The position numbers and the translations under genes were made by a program. The notes below the pieces were generated by a model. The model was not told where the DNA came from, ran no database searches, and saw only the letters and a program-made list of their open reading frames with translations. From Saccharomonospora piscinae (lineage in GTDB: Bacteria; Actinomycetota; Actinomycetes; Mycobacteriales; Pseudonocardiaceae), in the NCBI RefSeq assembly GCF_005862235.1, contig NZ_VCEK01000004.1, positions 62,001-126,000 of the forward strand: 64,000 nucleotides of DNA. The letters are read 5' to 3'. The first letter of the stretch is position 1. Every line of letters begins with the position of its first letter. Of the stretch, positions 38,331-47,549 are shown in pieces.

Positions 38331-38552
38331 GACGCCGTGCTGGAGACTCCGGACGGCAGAGTCGTGGGCGTGGCGGTCAAGGCCGGTGCCACCGTGCGCG
38401 CGGAGGACCTCACCGGGTTGCGGCAACTGGAGCGCATACTCGGCGACCGGTTCGTCGCCGGGTACGTGTTCTACACCGGGCAGCAGACGCTGCCGTTCGG
38501 TCCCAAGCTCAGGGCGCTGCCGCTGGAGGCGTTGTGGGCGTTGGCGCCCTGA
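38301..38552 (+). pseudogene. Remnant of a DUF4143-type AAA+ ATPase (C-terminal end only)
   Basis: 83 codons open from an ATG that lies inside the third 23-bp repeat. Residues about 9-83 (WVDAVLETPDGRVVGVAVKAGATV..., then GLRQLERILGDRFVAGYVFYTGQQTLPFGPKLRALP) look like the C-terminal end of ATPases carrying DUF4143, which normally have 380-450 residues. The ATPase core, including Walker motifs, is missing. The first eight codons are repeat sequence. It is probably a scar, though expression as a small protein cannot be excluded. Confidence 0.7.
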
Positions 38553-38567
38553 CTGCCCGGCTCCGGC

Positions 38568-38828
38568 TCAGCGGCGCCAAGCGGTGCGCCTGCGCCGCAG
38601 GTCGAACAGCAGGAAGACGATGATGCCGACGCCGGTCACGATGAGGACGACGTCCTCGGTGCGGTTCTGGTGGTTACCGATCAGCATCAGGAACATGATC
38701 GCGGCGGTGGCCCAGGCACCCGCGCGGGCGGCCTTGGGGAAGCTGCCGTGCCAGCCCCACTCGGCCGACGGCTCGTCCCTCGGGTCGACCTCGGTACCGG
38801 TGCGCTTCTCGACCGCCTTGCCCGCCAC
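38568..38828 (-). CDS. DUF2631 small membrane protein
   Basis: 86 aa from the GTG at 38828 ([16 protein letters not shown]), with GAGGAG 5 nt upstream. A polar, Trp/Gly-containing N-terminal half ([13 protein letters not shown]) precedes two membrane helices (about 38-53 and 59-76) and an Arg-rich tail. DUF2631 proteins are restricted to actinobacteria and typically sit beside dxr, as here, divergently. Function unknown. Confidence 0.88.
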   Translation of the reverse strand: MAGKAVEKRTGTEVDPRDEPSAEWGWHGSFPKAARAGAWATAAIMFLMLIGNHQNRTEDVVLIVTGVGIIVFLLFDLRRRRTAWRR

Positions 38829-38929
38829 GATCACTCCTCACCTGCGACCACGTCGCGCTTGTCCTGCGATGCGATGATCCCACACGCCTGGCGACCGGGA
38901 CGCGGGGGACGTCCGCGACAATGGTCACC

Positions 38930-40135
38930 ATGAGTTCCCCACGCACGGTGCTGGTTCTGGGGTCCACCGGTTCCGTCGGCACGCAGGCCCTCGATGTCAC
39001 CGGTCGCAACCGCGACCTGTTCCGGGTGGCGGGGCTGGCCGCGGGCGGTTCCGACCCCGCGGCGCTGGCCGCGCAGGTGATCGAGCACGCCGTGGACGCG
39101 GTGGCGATCACCCGGTCGACGGCGCTGGAGGATCTGCAACTCGCCCTGTACGCGGAGGCCCAGCGGCGCGGGTATGCGCAGGGCGATTTCCGGTTGCCCC
39201 GGGTGTTCGCCGGACCGGACGCGGTGGAGGCGCTGATCGAGGCGGTGCCCGCCGACGTGGTGCTCAACGGCCTTCCCGGCTCGCAGGGGCTCGGCCCGAC
39301 GTTACGCGCGTTGAAGACGGGCGCGTCGGTGGCGCTGGCCAACAAGGAGTCGCTGATCGCGGGAGGCCCGCTCGTGCGGGCGGCGGCGCGGCCGGGGCAG
39401 CTCGTGCCGGTCGACTCGGAGCACTCGGCGCTGGCGCAGGCGTTGCGCGGTGGCCGGTCCGAGGAGGTGGACCGACTGGTGCTCACGGCGAGCGGCGGGC
39501 CGTTTCGGGGCCGGACCCGCGAGCAGATGGCCGACGTCGGGGTGGAGGACGCGCTGGCCCATCCGACGTGGGCGATGGGGCCGCTCATCACGATCAACTC
39601 GGCGACGATGGTCAACAAGGGGCTGGAGCTGATCGAGGCTCACCTGCTGTTCGACATTCCGTGCGAGCGCATCGACGTCGTGGTGCATCCCCAGTCCATG
39701 ATTCACTCGATGGTGACGTTCGTGGACGGCTCCACGTTGGCGCAGGTCAGCCCGCCCGACATGCGACTGCCGATCGCGCTGGCCCTGCACTGGCCGGACC
39801 GGGTGCCCGGCGCCGTCCCGCCGTGCCGGTGGGACGAGGCGGCCACGTGGACCTTCGAGCCGGTGGACGACGCCGCCTTCCCCGCCGTCGAGCTCGCGCG
39901 GCACGCCGGGAGCGCGGGCGGGTGCCTGCCCGCCGTGTTCAATGCCGCGAACGAGCGAATGGTGAGCGAGTTCCTCGCGCACAACAGCGGCTTCACGACC
40001 ATCGTGGACACTGTTTCCCAGGTCGTCGAGGCCGCTGATCAGTGGCGCCGCCCGCCCCGGGACCTGGCCGACGTCCTCGCTGCGGAAGAATGGGCTCGCG
40101 ACCGTGCGGCCACGATCATGTCGGGAGGGAAGTAG
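38930..40135 (+). CDS. dxr: 1-deoxy-D-xylulose-5-phosphate reductoisomerase
   Basis: 401 aa. NADPH-binding [17 protein letters not shown] near 7-23, [12 protein letters not shown] near 128-139, PVDSEHSAL near 155 and [31 protein letters not shown] near 205. It makes MEP, the committed step of the non-mevalonate isoprenoid route, and is the fosmidomycin target. ATG starts at 38921 and 38930 are possible; a GACAAT hexamer 7 nt before 38930 favours the latter. ispG lies 1.3 kb downstream. Confidence 0.96.
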   Translation: MSSPRTVLVLGSTGSVGTQALDVTGRNRDLFRVAGLAAGGSDPAALAAQVIEHAVDAVAITRSTALEDLQLALYAEAQRRGYAQGDFRLPRVFAGPDAVEALIEAVPADVVLNGLPGSQGLGPTLRALKTGASVALANKESLIAGGPLVRAAARPGQLVPVDSEHSALAQALRGGRSEEVDRLVLTASGGPFRGRTREQMADVGVEDALAHPTWAMGPLITINSATMVNKGLELIEAHLLFDIPCERIDVVVHPQSMIHSMVTFVDGSTLAQVSPPDMRLPIALALHWPDRVPGAVPPCRWDEAATWTFEPVDDAAFPAVELARHAGSAGGCLPAVFNAANERMVSEFLAHNSGFTTIVDTVSQVVEAADQWRRPPRDLADVLAAEEWARDRAATIMSGGK

Positions 40136-40138
40136 CGC

Positions 40139-41347
40139 GTGCTCGTCTACATCCTGGGGGTCGTGCTCTTCGCGCTCGGCATCTGCGTCTCGGTGGCGCT
40201 GCACGAGGCCGGTCACATGGTGGCGGCCAAGTCGTTCGGCATGAAGGTGCGGCGCTACTTCGTGGGGTTCGGTCCCACCGTGTTCTCGTTCCGCCGTGGC
40301 GAGACGGAGTACGGCCTGAAATGGATCCCGCTGGGCGGGTTCTGCGACATCGCCGGGATGACCGCGCTCGACGAGGTGAAGCCCGACGAGGCGCCGCGTG
40401 CGATGTGGCGGTTCCGGACGTGGAAACGCACGGTCGTGCTGGCCGCGGGATCGTTCACCCACTTCGTGCTGGGCTTCGTCGTGCTCTACCTCATGGCGGT
40501 CACGATGGGGTTGCCGAACCTGGCCGACCGGCCCGTCATCAACGAGGTGTCTGACTGCGTGCGCAGTGCCACCACGGCGGAGGCCTGGAACGACCCCACC
40601 TGTGGCGCGGGCGATCCGGCACCGGCCAAGGCGGCGGGGCTGCGGCCCGGCGACGAGGTGATCTCGGTGGGCGGGACGCCGACCGACACGTGGCAGGACC
40701 TGCTGGGCGCCGTGCAGACCGCCACGGGGCCGACACAGGTCGAGATCCTCCGTGACGGGCAGCCACAGACCCTCACCATCGACGTGGCCCGGGTCACCCG
40801 GCCCACGGGCGAGGGGGGCACCGAGCAGGTCGGCGCCATCGGGGCGTCGCAGGCGCCGATGTTGCCCTACGGCGCGGTGGCGGCGCTCGGCGGCTCGGCT
40901 GCGTTCACCGGTGACCTGCTCGTGCAGACCTGGGAGCGGCTGCTGGAGTTCCCGGAGAAGATCCCGGCGGTGGTCGACGCCATCTTCGGTGCTGAACGCG
41001 ACCCTGAGACACCCGTCAGTGTGGTGGGTGCCAGCCGGATCGGTGGCGAGGCGGTGGAGCAGGGACTGTGGGAGGTCTTCCTGCTGCTGCTGGCGAGCCT
41101 GAACTTCTTCGTCGGCATCTTCAACCTGCTGCCGCTGCTGCCGCTCGACGGCGGGCACATCGCCGTGACCTGGTACGAGCGGGTCCGCGACTGGTTGCGC
41201 AAGCTCCGGGGCAAGGCGGCGGGCGGGCCCGTCGACTACTCCAAGCTGAACGCGGTCACGGGCGTGGTCATCCTGATCGGCGGCGCCATCGTGTTGCTCA
41301 CCGTGACGGCGGACATCGTCAACCCCATCAGGCTCATCCAACCGTAG
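40139..41347 (+). CDS. rip1: Site-2 intramembrane metalloprotease (Rip1/RseP type, M50)
   Basis: 402 aa. The zinc motif HEAGH is at residues 21-25 in the first helix; a PDZ domain (about 150-230) is followed by the second metal site LLPLDGGH near 337-344. It matches Rip1 of mycobacteria, which cleaves anti-sigma factors in the membrane and controls envelope lipids. The GTG start is 3 nt after dxr and the gene sits between dxr and ispG, a conserved actinobacterial arrangement. Confidence 0.94.
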   Translation: MLVYILGVVLFALGICVSVALHEAGHMVAAKSFGMKVRRYFVGFGPTVFSFRRGETEYGLKWIPLGGFCDIAGMTALDEVKPDEAPRAMWRFRTWKRTVVLAAGSFTHFVLGFVVLYLMAVTMGLPNLADRPVINEVSDCVRSATTAEAWNDPTCGAGDPAPAKAAGLRPGDEVISVGGTPTDTWQDLLGAVQTATGPTQVEILRDGQPQTLTIDVARVTRPTGEGGTEQVGAIGASQAPMLPYGAVAALGGSAAFTGDLLVQTWERLLEFPEKIPAVVDAIFGAERDPETPVSVVGASRIGGEAVEQGLWEVFLLLLASLNFFVGIFNLLPLLPLDGGHIAVTWYERVRDWLRKLRGKAAGGPVDYSKLNAVTGVVILIGGAIVLLTVTADIVNPIRLIQP

Positions 41348-41448
41348 TAGCGCTCGCGGGGACGAGTCCGTGCCGTCACGTATCGTGGATACGGCAGTGA
41401 CCTCGTGACTCGCCAGCGACCAGGTTCAGCGACAGTGCAGAGGATTCG

Positions 41449-42600
41449 ATGACCGTCGATCTGGGTTTGCCCACCACGCCGCCCCCCGTTCTCGCCGAAC
41501 GCCGCAAGACCCGGCAGCTCCAGGTGGGCGCGGTCGGCGTCGGCAGTGACCACCCCATCTCGGTGCAGTCCATGACGACCACCGTGACAGCCGACGTCAA
41601 CGCCACGTTGCAGCAGATCGCGGAGCTCACCGCGGCGGGCTGCGACATCGTCCGCGTCGCCTGCCCGAGCGCCGACGACGCCGAGGCGCTGCCCGCGATC
41701 GCGGCGAAGTCGAAACTTCCGGTGATCGCCGACATCCACTTCCAGCCGAAGTACGTGTTCGCGGCCATCGAGGCGGGGTGCGCGGGCGTGCGGGTGAACC
41801 CCGGCAACATCAAGAAGTTCGACGACAAGGTCGCCGAGATCGCCAGGGCGGCCAAGGACCACGGCACTCCCATCCGCATCGGGGTCAACGCCGGGTCGCT
41901 GGACCCCCGGCTCATGCAGAAGCACGGCAAGGCGACCCCCGAGGCGCTGGCCGAGTCGGCGTTGTGGGAGGCGTCGCTGTTCGCCGAGCACGGCTTCCAC
42001 GACCTGAAGATCTCGGTGAAGCACAACGACCCGGTCGTGATGGTGCGCGCCTACGAGATCCTCGCCGAGCAGTGCGACTACCCGCTGCACCTGGGTGTCA
42101 CGGAGGCCGGGCCGGCGTTCCAGGGCACGATCAAGTCGTCCGTGGCGTTCGGCGCGCTGCTGCGGCAGGGCATCGGTGACACCATCCGCGTCTCGCTGTC
42201 GGCCCCGCCCGTGGAGGAGGTGAAGGTCGGCGACCAGATCCTGCAGTCGCTGAACCTGCGCCCGCGCAAGCTGGAGATCGTGTCGTGCCCGTCGTGCGGG
42301 CGCGCACAGGTGGACGTCTACAAGCTGGCCGACGAGGTCACCGCGGGCCTGGACGGGCTGGAGGTACCGCTGCGGGTGGCGGTGATGGGCTGTGTCGTCA
42401 ACGGGCCTGGCGAGGCCAGGGAGGCCGACCTGGGCGTGGCCTCGGGTAACGGCAAGGGCCAGATCTTCGTCAAGGGCGAGGTCATCAGGACCGTGCCGGA
42501 GCACCAGATCGTGGAAACGCTGATCACCGAGGCGATGCGCATCGCCGAGGAGAACGGTGACTCCGAGGGCAGCGGGGAGCCGATCGTCACGGTGAGCTGA
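41449..42600 (+). CDS. ispG: 4-hydroxy-3-methylbut-2-enyl diphosphate synthase (IspG/GcpE)
   Basis: 383 aa. N-terminal TIM barrel ([38 protein letters not shown] near 117) and C-terminal [4Fe-4S] domain with [11 protein letters not shown] near 280 and [17 protein letters not shown] near 313. It reduces MEcPP to HMBPP, the penultimate MEP-pathway step. A TATCGT -10 candidate lies about 63 nt upstream of the ATG. Confidence 0.97.
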   Translation: MTVDLGLPTTPPPVLAERRKTRQLQVGAVGVGSDHPISVQSMTTTVTADVNATLQQIAELTAAGCDIVRVACPSADDAEALPAIAAKSKLPVIADIHFQPKYVFAAIEAGCAGVRVNPGNIKKFDDKVAEIARAAKDHGTPIRIGVNAGSLDPRLMQKHGKATPEALAESALWEASLFAEHGFHDLKISVKHNDPVVMVRAYEILAEQCDYPLHLGVTEAGPAFQGTIKSSVAFGALLRQGIGDTIRVSLSAPPVEEVKVGDQILQSLNLRPRKLEIVSCPSCGRAQVDVYKLADEVTAGLDGLEVPLRVAVMGCVVNGPGEAREADLGVASGNGKGQIFVKGEVIRTVPEHQIVETLITEAMRIAEENGDSEGSGEPIVTVS

Positions 42601-42627
42601 CTCCCGGCGGCAGCGCGACTAGCGTGC

Positions 42628-42633
42628 TACATT
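42628..42633 (+). promoter_or_regulatory. -10 box (leaderless) of the Uma2-like remnant
   Basis: TACATT lies 6 nt ahead of the GTG at 42640, the same spacing as for the intact leaderless genes in the window. Confidence 0.4.
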
Positions 42634-42639
42634 GAGTCG

Positions 42640-42855
42640 GTGTCGAACAGTGCGCCGATGAGCGCTGCGAAAGTCGATACTCCGTTGAGCTGGGACGACC
42701 TGGTGCGCATCTGGTGCGAGCTGGATGTCCCGGAGGGGTGGCGGCCCGAGACGGCGAACGACGGCACCTACAGGCAGGCGTGCCGGGTGGCGTTCGGCAA
42801 GGACGTGCGGCTCGCCGAGCCGTTCGGCGTGGTGTTGGGGACCGCCGCGTTCTGA
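42640..42855 (+). pseudogene. Uma2-family (DUF820) nuclease gene with internal in-frame deletion
   Basis: 71 codons. Residues about 8-37 (MSAAKVDTPLSWDDLVRIWCELDVPEGWRPE, given here only as key words LSWDD, ELDVPEGWR) look like the N-terminus of actinobacterial Uma2/DUF820 proteins, and residues about 42-71 (GTYRQACRVAFGKDVRLAEP...FGVVLGTAAF) look like their C-terminus. Full-length members have about 180-200 aa; the middle 110-120 residues with the PD-(D/E)xK active site are absent. The frame is kept across the join and a -10 box remains, so a short protein may still be made. It cannot be a nuclease. Assignment is from memory of the family. Confidence 0.65.
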
Positions 42856-42906
42856 TCATGCGTCACCGGAGGCGCCGGGCGGTCCCCATGAACGGCGCTG
42901 ATCTGG

Positions 42907-42912
42907 CAATCT
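42907..42912 (+). promoter_or_regulatory. -10 box (leaderless) of the DUF4081-GNAT gene
   Basis: CAATCT ends 7 nt before the GTG at 42920. Confidence 0.45.
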
Positions 42913-42919
42913 TGTCGTT

Positions 42920-43774
42920 GTGTTGCGGCTGGCCGGTGCGAGGCTGCTCGACGAGAAGGACTACCCGGCGGTCCGATCGCTGCTGGCGACGGACCCGGTG
43001 GGCAGCTGCATGGTGTCCGCCCGGGTGGAGCTCGCCGGGCTCGCCCCGTGGCGGCTGGGTGGCGAACTCTGGGGCACCGATGGACGCCGCCGTGGCACGA
43101 GCGGCCTGTCCGGATTGTGTTTCGCGGGACCGAACCTGATCCCGCTGCGGGGCAACGCGGCGGCGCTGCGCTCGTTCGCCGACCGGGCGCTGCGCCGGCC
43201 CCGCGCGTGCTCGTCGCTGGTGGGGCCCGCCGACCAGGTGCTGGGGCTGTGGGACGAGCTGGGCGCGGAGTGGGGCCCCGCGAGGGAGGTGCGGCCGGAG
43301 CAGCCACTGATGGCGCTCGACACCCGCCCCTCGGTGCGGCCCGAGGAGGCCGTCCGCCCGGTGCGGCCCGAGGAACTCGACGTCTACTTCCCGGCGGCCG
43401 TGGCGATGTTCCGCGAAGAGGTGGGTGTCGATCCCCGGCTGGGTGACGGCGGCGCGGGTTACCGGGCCAGGGTGAGCGAGCTGATCGCCGCGGGGCGCGC
43501 GTTCGCCCGGTTCGAGCGCGGCGAGGTCGTGTTCAAGGCCGAGATCGGGGCGATGTCGGACACCGTGGGGCAGATCCAGGGCGTGTGGGTGCATCCCCGG
43601 CACCGGGGCGCCGGTCTGGGCGCGGCGGGGACGGCGGCTGTCGCCGACCGGCTCGTCCGCGGCTTCGGCCGGATCGCGAGCCTGTACGTGAACTCGTACA
43701 ACGCGCCCGCGCTGGCCGCGTACCGGAGGGTGGGGTTTCGCGAGGTCGGGCGGTACGCCACGGTGTTGTTCTGA
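42920..43774 (+). CDS. DUF4081 plus GNAT N-acetyltransferase
   Basis: 284 aa. The N-terminal half (about 1-130) matches the DUF4081 module; the C-terminal half is a GNAT domain with VWVHPRHRGAGLGAAGTAAVADRL near 220-243 (acetyl-CoA pyrophosphate loop) and YVNSYNAPALAAYRRVGFREVG near 256-277. The same gene follows ispG in mycobacteria (Rv2867c). The acetylated substrate is unknown. Confidence 0.9.
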   Translation: MLRLAGARLLDEKDYPAVRSLLATDPVGSCMVSARVELAGLAPWRLGGELWGTDGRRRGTSGLSGLCFAGPNLIPLRGNAAALRSFADRALRRPRACSSLVGPADQVLGLWDELGAEWGPAREVRPEQPLMALDTRPSVRPEEAVRPVRPEELDVYFPAAVAMFREEVGVDPRLGDGGAGYRARVSELIAAGRAFARFERGEVVFKAEIGAMSDTVGQIQGVWVHPRHRGAGLGAAGTAAVADRLVRGFGRIASLYVNSYNAPALAAYRRVGFREVGRYATVLF

Positions 43775-43837
43775 GTTGGTCTCAGTCGTTCGGATTCCCT
43801 GCCAGCGGTTCTGCCCGCGAGTGTCGGCGGGTGCGGG

Positions 43838-43843
43838 CATACT
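43838..43843 (+). promoter_or_regulatory. -10 box (leaderless) of the penicillin-binding lipoprotein gene
   Basis: CATACT ends 8 nt before the GTG at 43852. Confidence 0.45.
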
Positions 43844-43851
43844 GCCTCATC

Positions 43852-45678
43852 GTGACGTTCGTGCTCAGTCCTCCCAGCCGGGCCGCGCGCTCGCGGCGCC
43901 GGGCCGGTTCACTGTTGCTCGTGGCGGCGCTCGGTCTCAGCGGCTGCGGCGTCTTCGGCTCCGACGGCCCTGACGAGGTGGCCTCCGCGTTCGTGGCGGC
44001 ATTCGCCGAGGGCGACACCGCCCGTGCGGCGGAGCTGACGGACTCGCCGGACGCCGCGCGCCGCGGTCTGGACGCGGTGCGCTCGGCACTGGAGCCACAG
44101 GGGATGGACGCCGAGGTCGTCGCCGTGCGCGAGCGAGGTGAGACGGCCGAGGTGGCGTACGAGCTGAGCTGGCGGTGGGCGCGGGACCGGCGCTGGGAGT
44201 ACGAGGGCCGCGCCACGCTGCGATCGGTGGGCGGCGAGTGGTCGGTGAACTGGCAGCCGTCGGTGGTGCATCCCCGGCTCGGCCAGGGGGAGACGGTGGC
44301 GCTGCGCACCGACCCGCCCGCGCTGGCGCCGGTGCTGGACCGGGACGGTGCCGAGCTGCTGCGTCCCGACAAGGTCGTCAGCGTGCTGCTGCACCCCGAC
44401 GAGGCCGGTGAGCAGCTCGACGACGTCGTGGCTGCATTGGGGCAGGCACTGGAACCGCTCGACGCGGGCATCAGCGAGCGCTCGATCACGCGAGGGCTGG
44501 AGGAGACCGAGGACGGCGAGCCGTACGTGGTGGCGGCTCTGCGGTCGGCCGACTACGGGGCGGTCGAGGAGGAGATCTACGAGCTGCCGGGGGTGCGGTT
44601 CACCAGCAGGCAACGGTTGCTGTCCCCGGATCGGGACCTCGGCAGCCAGCTCGTTCCCGCCATTCGCGCCGCCGTGGCGGAGCAGGTCGAGGGCAAGGCC
44701 GGTTGGCGGGTCGTGACACTGGGCCCGCAGGGCGCCGAGGTCGACCAGTTACACCGCACGCCGCCGGAACCGGCGGAGGCCGTGCGGTCCACGGTGAGCC
44801 TGCGGGCGCAGCAGTCCGCCGAGGCCGCACTGGCGGACGTGGACGGGGCAGGCGCGATCGTGGCGCTGCGGCCCGACTCGGGCGACATTCTGGCCGTGGC
44901 GCAGAACGAGGACGCCGACGACGAGGGTGCCATCGCGCTCACGGGCCGGTATCCGCCCGGCTCGACATTCAAGATCGTCACGGCGGCGGCGGCGCTCGAC
45001 GAGGGCCTCGTCAGCGTGGACGAGAAGGTCGACTGCCCCGCCACCACCGTGATCGAGAACCGGCTGATCCCGAACGACGGCGAGTTCGAGCTGGGCACCG
45101 TGCCGTTCCGGACGGCCTTCGCGCAGTCGTGCAACACGACCTTCGCTCACCTGGCGACGGACCTGCCCGCCGAGTCCGTGACCGAGGCGGCGCTGCGGCT
45201 GGGCATCGGCGCCGACTTCGTGGTGCCGGGCATCACCACGGTGACGGGGTCCGCCGAGCCGGGCGACGGTGTGGTGGCCCGTGCCGAGGCGGGTTTCGGG
45301 CAGGGCACCATGCTCGCCAGCCCGTTCGGGATGGCGCTCGTGGCGGCCACCGTCGCCCACGGGAGCACGCCGGTGCCGACACTGCTGGACGGGGCCAGGA
45401 CGGAGGCCACCGTGCGCGGTGAGGCACCCCCGGCCGGGGTGGTCGACTCGCTGCGAGAGCTGATGCGGGCCGTGGTCACCGACGGCTCCGCCGCCGCCCT
45501 GCGCGACCTGGGTGACGTCCACGGGAAGACGGGTACGGCCCAGTACGGGGACGGCTCCCGCGCGCACGGCTGGTTCGTGGGCTACCGCGACGACGTGGCG
45601 TTCGCGGTGCTGCTGGTCGGTGCCGACAGTTCGGGGCCCGCGGTGTCGGTGGCCGGGGAGTTCCTGCGAGGGCTGTGA
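43852..45678 (+). CDS. Penicillin-binding lipoprotein (class B-like transpeptidase)
   Basis: 608 aa from the GTG at 43852. Signal peptide with lipobox LSGC (Cys32), an NTF2-like MecA_N-type domain (about 40-150), a dimerisation domain, and a transpeptidase domain with S-x-x-K in PPGSTFK near 370, S-C-N near 426 and K-T-G in HGKTGTA near 559. It resembles the mycobacterial lipoprotein Rv2864c. It should cross-link peptidoglycan outside the membrane. The frame is open further upstream, but the lipobox and -10 box fix this start. Confidence 0.93.
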   Translation: MTFVLSPPSRAARSRRRAGSLLLVAALGLSGCGVFGSDGPDEVASAFVAAFAEGDTARAAELTDSPDAARRGLDAVRSALEPQGMDAEVVAVRERGETAEVAYELSWRWARDRRWEYEGRATLRSVGGEWSVNWQPSVVHPRLGQGETVALRTDPPALAPVLDRDGAELLRPDKVVSVLLHPDEAGEQLDDVVAALGQALEPLDAGISERSITRGLEETEDGEPYVVAALRSADYGAVEEEIYELPGVRFTSRQRLLSPDRDLGSQLVPAIRAAVAEQVEGKAGWRVVTLGPQGAEVDQLHRTPPEPAEAVRSTVSLRAQQSAEAALADVDGAGAIVALRPDSGDILAVAQNEDADDEGAIALTGRYPPGSTFKIVTAAAALDEGLVSVDEKVDCPATTVIENRLIPNDGEFELGTVPFRTAFAQSCNTTFAHLATDLPAESVTEAALRLGIGADFVVPGITTVTGSAEPGDGVVARAEAGFGQGTMLASPFGMALVAATVAHGSTPVPTLLDGARTEATVRGEAPPAGVVDSLRELMRAVVTDGSAAALRDLGDVHGKTGTAQYGDGSRAHGWFVGYRDDVAFAVLLVGADSSGPAVSVAGEFLRGL

Positions 45679-45747
45679 CCCGGCGACCCGGCGACCGGCC
45701 ACCCGGCGACCAGCCGGTGACGAGCACCACGCCCGGTGCGGGTGGTG
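45678..45747 (+). repeat. Short 8-bp repeats and hairpin after the penicillin-binding gene
   Basis: ACCCGGCG units occur at 45678, 45686 and 45701, with degenerate copies between and after them. They are followed by a hairpin CACCAC...GTGGTG (45725-45747) that may serve as a terminator. No gene lies in this 120-bp gap. Confidence 0.5.
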
Positions 45748-45785
45748 AACCCGGCGGGCGCGGAACCGCCGGCACGGGTGAGTCG

Positions 45786-45791
45786 TAGGCT
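45786..45791 (+). promoter_or_regulatory. map -10 box (leaderless)
   Basis: TAGGCT ends 7 nt before the ATG at 45799; no Shine-Dalgarno is present. Confidence 0.55.
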
Positions 45792-45798
45792 GGTGCCC

Positions 45799-46656
45799 AT
45801 GCCCGATCGCGCACCGTTGACGCCCGGCGTTCAGTCGCCGCTTCGCCCCGTCCCGCCCGCCATCGCCCGCCCCGAGTACGTCGGCAAGCCCGCCCCGAAG
45901 CGGGACACCGGCAACGGCGTGCGCTCGCCGGAGGTCATCGAGGCGATGCGCAAGGCGAGCCGGATCGCGGCGCAGGCGCTAGAGGAGGGCGGCAAGGCCG
46001 TCAAGCCCGGCAACACCACCGACGACATCGACCGGGTGGTACACGAGTTCCTGCTCGACCACGGCGCGTACCCGTCGACGCTCGGGTACCGGGGCTTTCC
46101 CAAGTCGTGCTGCACGTCGCTCAACGAGGTGATCTGTCACGGCATCCCCGACTCGACGGTGATCCAGGACGGCGACATCTGCAACATCGACGTCACGGCC
46201 TTCATCGGTGGGGTCCACGGCGACACGAACGCCACCTTCGTCGCGGGTGAGGCGGCCGAGGAGGTCCGCCTGCTGGTCGAGCGCACCAGGGAGGCGACCC
46301 AGCGGGCCATCAAGGCGGTGCGGCCGGGACGGCAGCTCAATGTCATCGGCAGGGTCATCGAGTCGTACGCCAAGCGGTTCGGCTACGGCGTGGTGCGTGA
46401 CTTCACCGGCCACGGCGTCGGGCCCGCGTTCCACACGAGCCCGACGGTCCTGCACTACGAGGAGCCGTCGGTGACCACGCTCATCGAGCAGAACATGACG
46501 TTCACGATCGAGCCGATGATCACTCTCGGCACGATCGACTACGACGTGTGGGACGACGACTGGACCGTCACCACCAAGGACAAGAGCTGGACCGCCCAGT
46601 TCGAGCACACCCTCCTCGTCACCGAGAGCGGCGCGGAGATCCTCACCCTGCCCTGA
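45799..46656 (+). CDS. map: Methionine aminopeptidase
   Basis: 285 aa from the ATG at 45799. A 40-residue Pro-rich N-terminal extension with PxxP stretches precedes the pita-bread fold (type Ic). Metal ligands lie in [20 protein letters not shown] (two Asp), [12 protein letters not shown] (His) and the Glu residues of FTIEPMI and QFEHTLLVT. It removes N-terminal Met from nascent proteins. The layout matches mycobacterial MapB. Confidence 0.96.
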   Translation: MPDRAPLTPGVQSPLRPVPPAIARPEYVGKPAPKRDTGNGVRSPEVIEAMRKASRIAAQALEEGGKAVKPGNTTDDIDRVVHEFLLDHGAYPSTLGYRGFPKSCCTSLNEVICHGIPDSTVIQDGDICNIDVTAFIGGVHGDTNATFVAGEAAEEVRLLVERTREATQRAIKAVRPGRQLNVIGRVIESYAKRFGYGVVRDFTGHGVGPAFHTSPTVLHYEEPSVTTLIEQNMTFTIEPMITLGTIDYDVWDDDWTVTTKDKSWTAQFEHTLLVTESGAEILTLP

Positions 46657-46731
46657 GTGGTGTGTGGCGCCCCCATGCCTGTCCGTGAGGTTGTGGGCGC
46701 CGAGCACATGGTTGCGGGGGCGGTCGCCTTC

Positions 46732-46737
46732 TACCGT
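46732..46737 (+). promoter_or_regulatory. -10 box (leaderless) of the 3-hydroxybutyrate dehydrogenase gene
   Basis: TACCGT ends 8 nt before the ATG at 46746. Confidence 0.4.
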
Positions 46738-46745
46738 CGGCTGTC

Positions 46746-47498
46746 ATGCCGACCAGCTCACTGACCGGGAGAACGGCGCTCGTCACGGGCGGCGCGAACG
46801 GGATCGGGCGCGCCTGTGTCGCGGCCCTGCGCGTGGCGGGCGCCGACGTGCATTTCGCCGACGTCGACCGTGCCGCCGCGACCGAGGTGGCCGACGCCCA
46901 CGGTGCCGTGGCGCACGTCGCCGATCTCGCCGACCCGGACGCCGTCGAGTCGCTGCCCCGCGACGTCGACATTCTCGTCAACAACGCGGGCGTGCAGCAC
47001 GTCGCGCCGCTGCCGGAGTTCCCGCCCGAGCGGTTCGCGCTGATCCAGCAGCTCATGGTGACCACGCCGTTCCTGCTCCTGCGACGCTGCCTTCCCGCCA
47101 TGTACGGCCGGGGATGGGGCCGGGTCGTGAACATCTCCAGCGTCCACGGGTGGCGAGCCAGCCCCCACAAGGCCGCCTACGTCGCCGCCAAGCACGCGCT
47201 GGAGGGGCTGAGCAAGGTCACCGCGGTGGAAGGCGCGGAGCACGGCGTCACCAGCAACTGCGTCGCGCCCGGCTATGTCCGCACCGACCTCGTCACCAAC
47301 CAGATCGACGCGCAGGCGGCCTCACGCGGCATCCCCGCCGACGCGGTGGTCGACGAGGTGTTCCTGCGCCGCACCGCCGTGAAGCGCCTGATCGAGCCCG
47401 ACGAGGTGGCCGAGACGGTCGTCTGGCTCTGCGGCGAGCGAGCCGGGCACCTCACCGGCGCGTCGATCCCGCTCGACGGTGGCTGGACCGCCACCTGA
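46746..47498 (+). CDS. 3-hydroxybutyrate dehydrogenase (SDR)
   Basis: 250 aa, classical short-chain dehydrogenase. NAD-binding TGGANGIG (14-21), NNAG near 79, catalytic Ser in NISSVHGWRASPHKAAYVAAKHALEGL with Y-x3-K near 150. The HGWRASPHKAAY segment is the 3-hydroxybutyrate dehydrogenase type, which oxidises (R)-3-hydroxybutyrate to acetoacetate. It begins a three-gene run with a transporter and a PucR-type regulator, probably one operon. Confidence 0.88.
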   Translation: MPTSSLTGRTALVTGGANGIGRACVAALRVAGADVHFADVDRAAATEVADAHGAVAHVADLADPDAVESLPRDVDILVNNAGVQHVAPLPEFPPERFALIQQLMVTTPFLLLRRCLPAMYGRGWGRVVNISSVHGWRASPHKAAYVAAKHALEGLSKVTAVEGAEHGVTSNCVAPGYVRTDLVTNQIDAQAASRGIPADAVVDEVFLRRTAVKRLIEPDEVAETVVWLCGERAGHLTGASIPLDGGWTAT

Positions 47499-47549
47499 GC
47501 CCCCGGAGTTCGCACGAGTCCACGTCAGCACAACGAAGTGGTGATCAAC

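Noticed and set aside
39302-41341. A 679-codon antisense frame over dxr and the site-2 protease
   Set aside because: No recognisable protein; both sense genes are certain.
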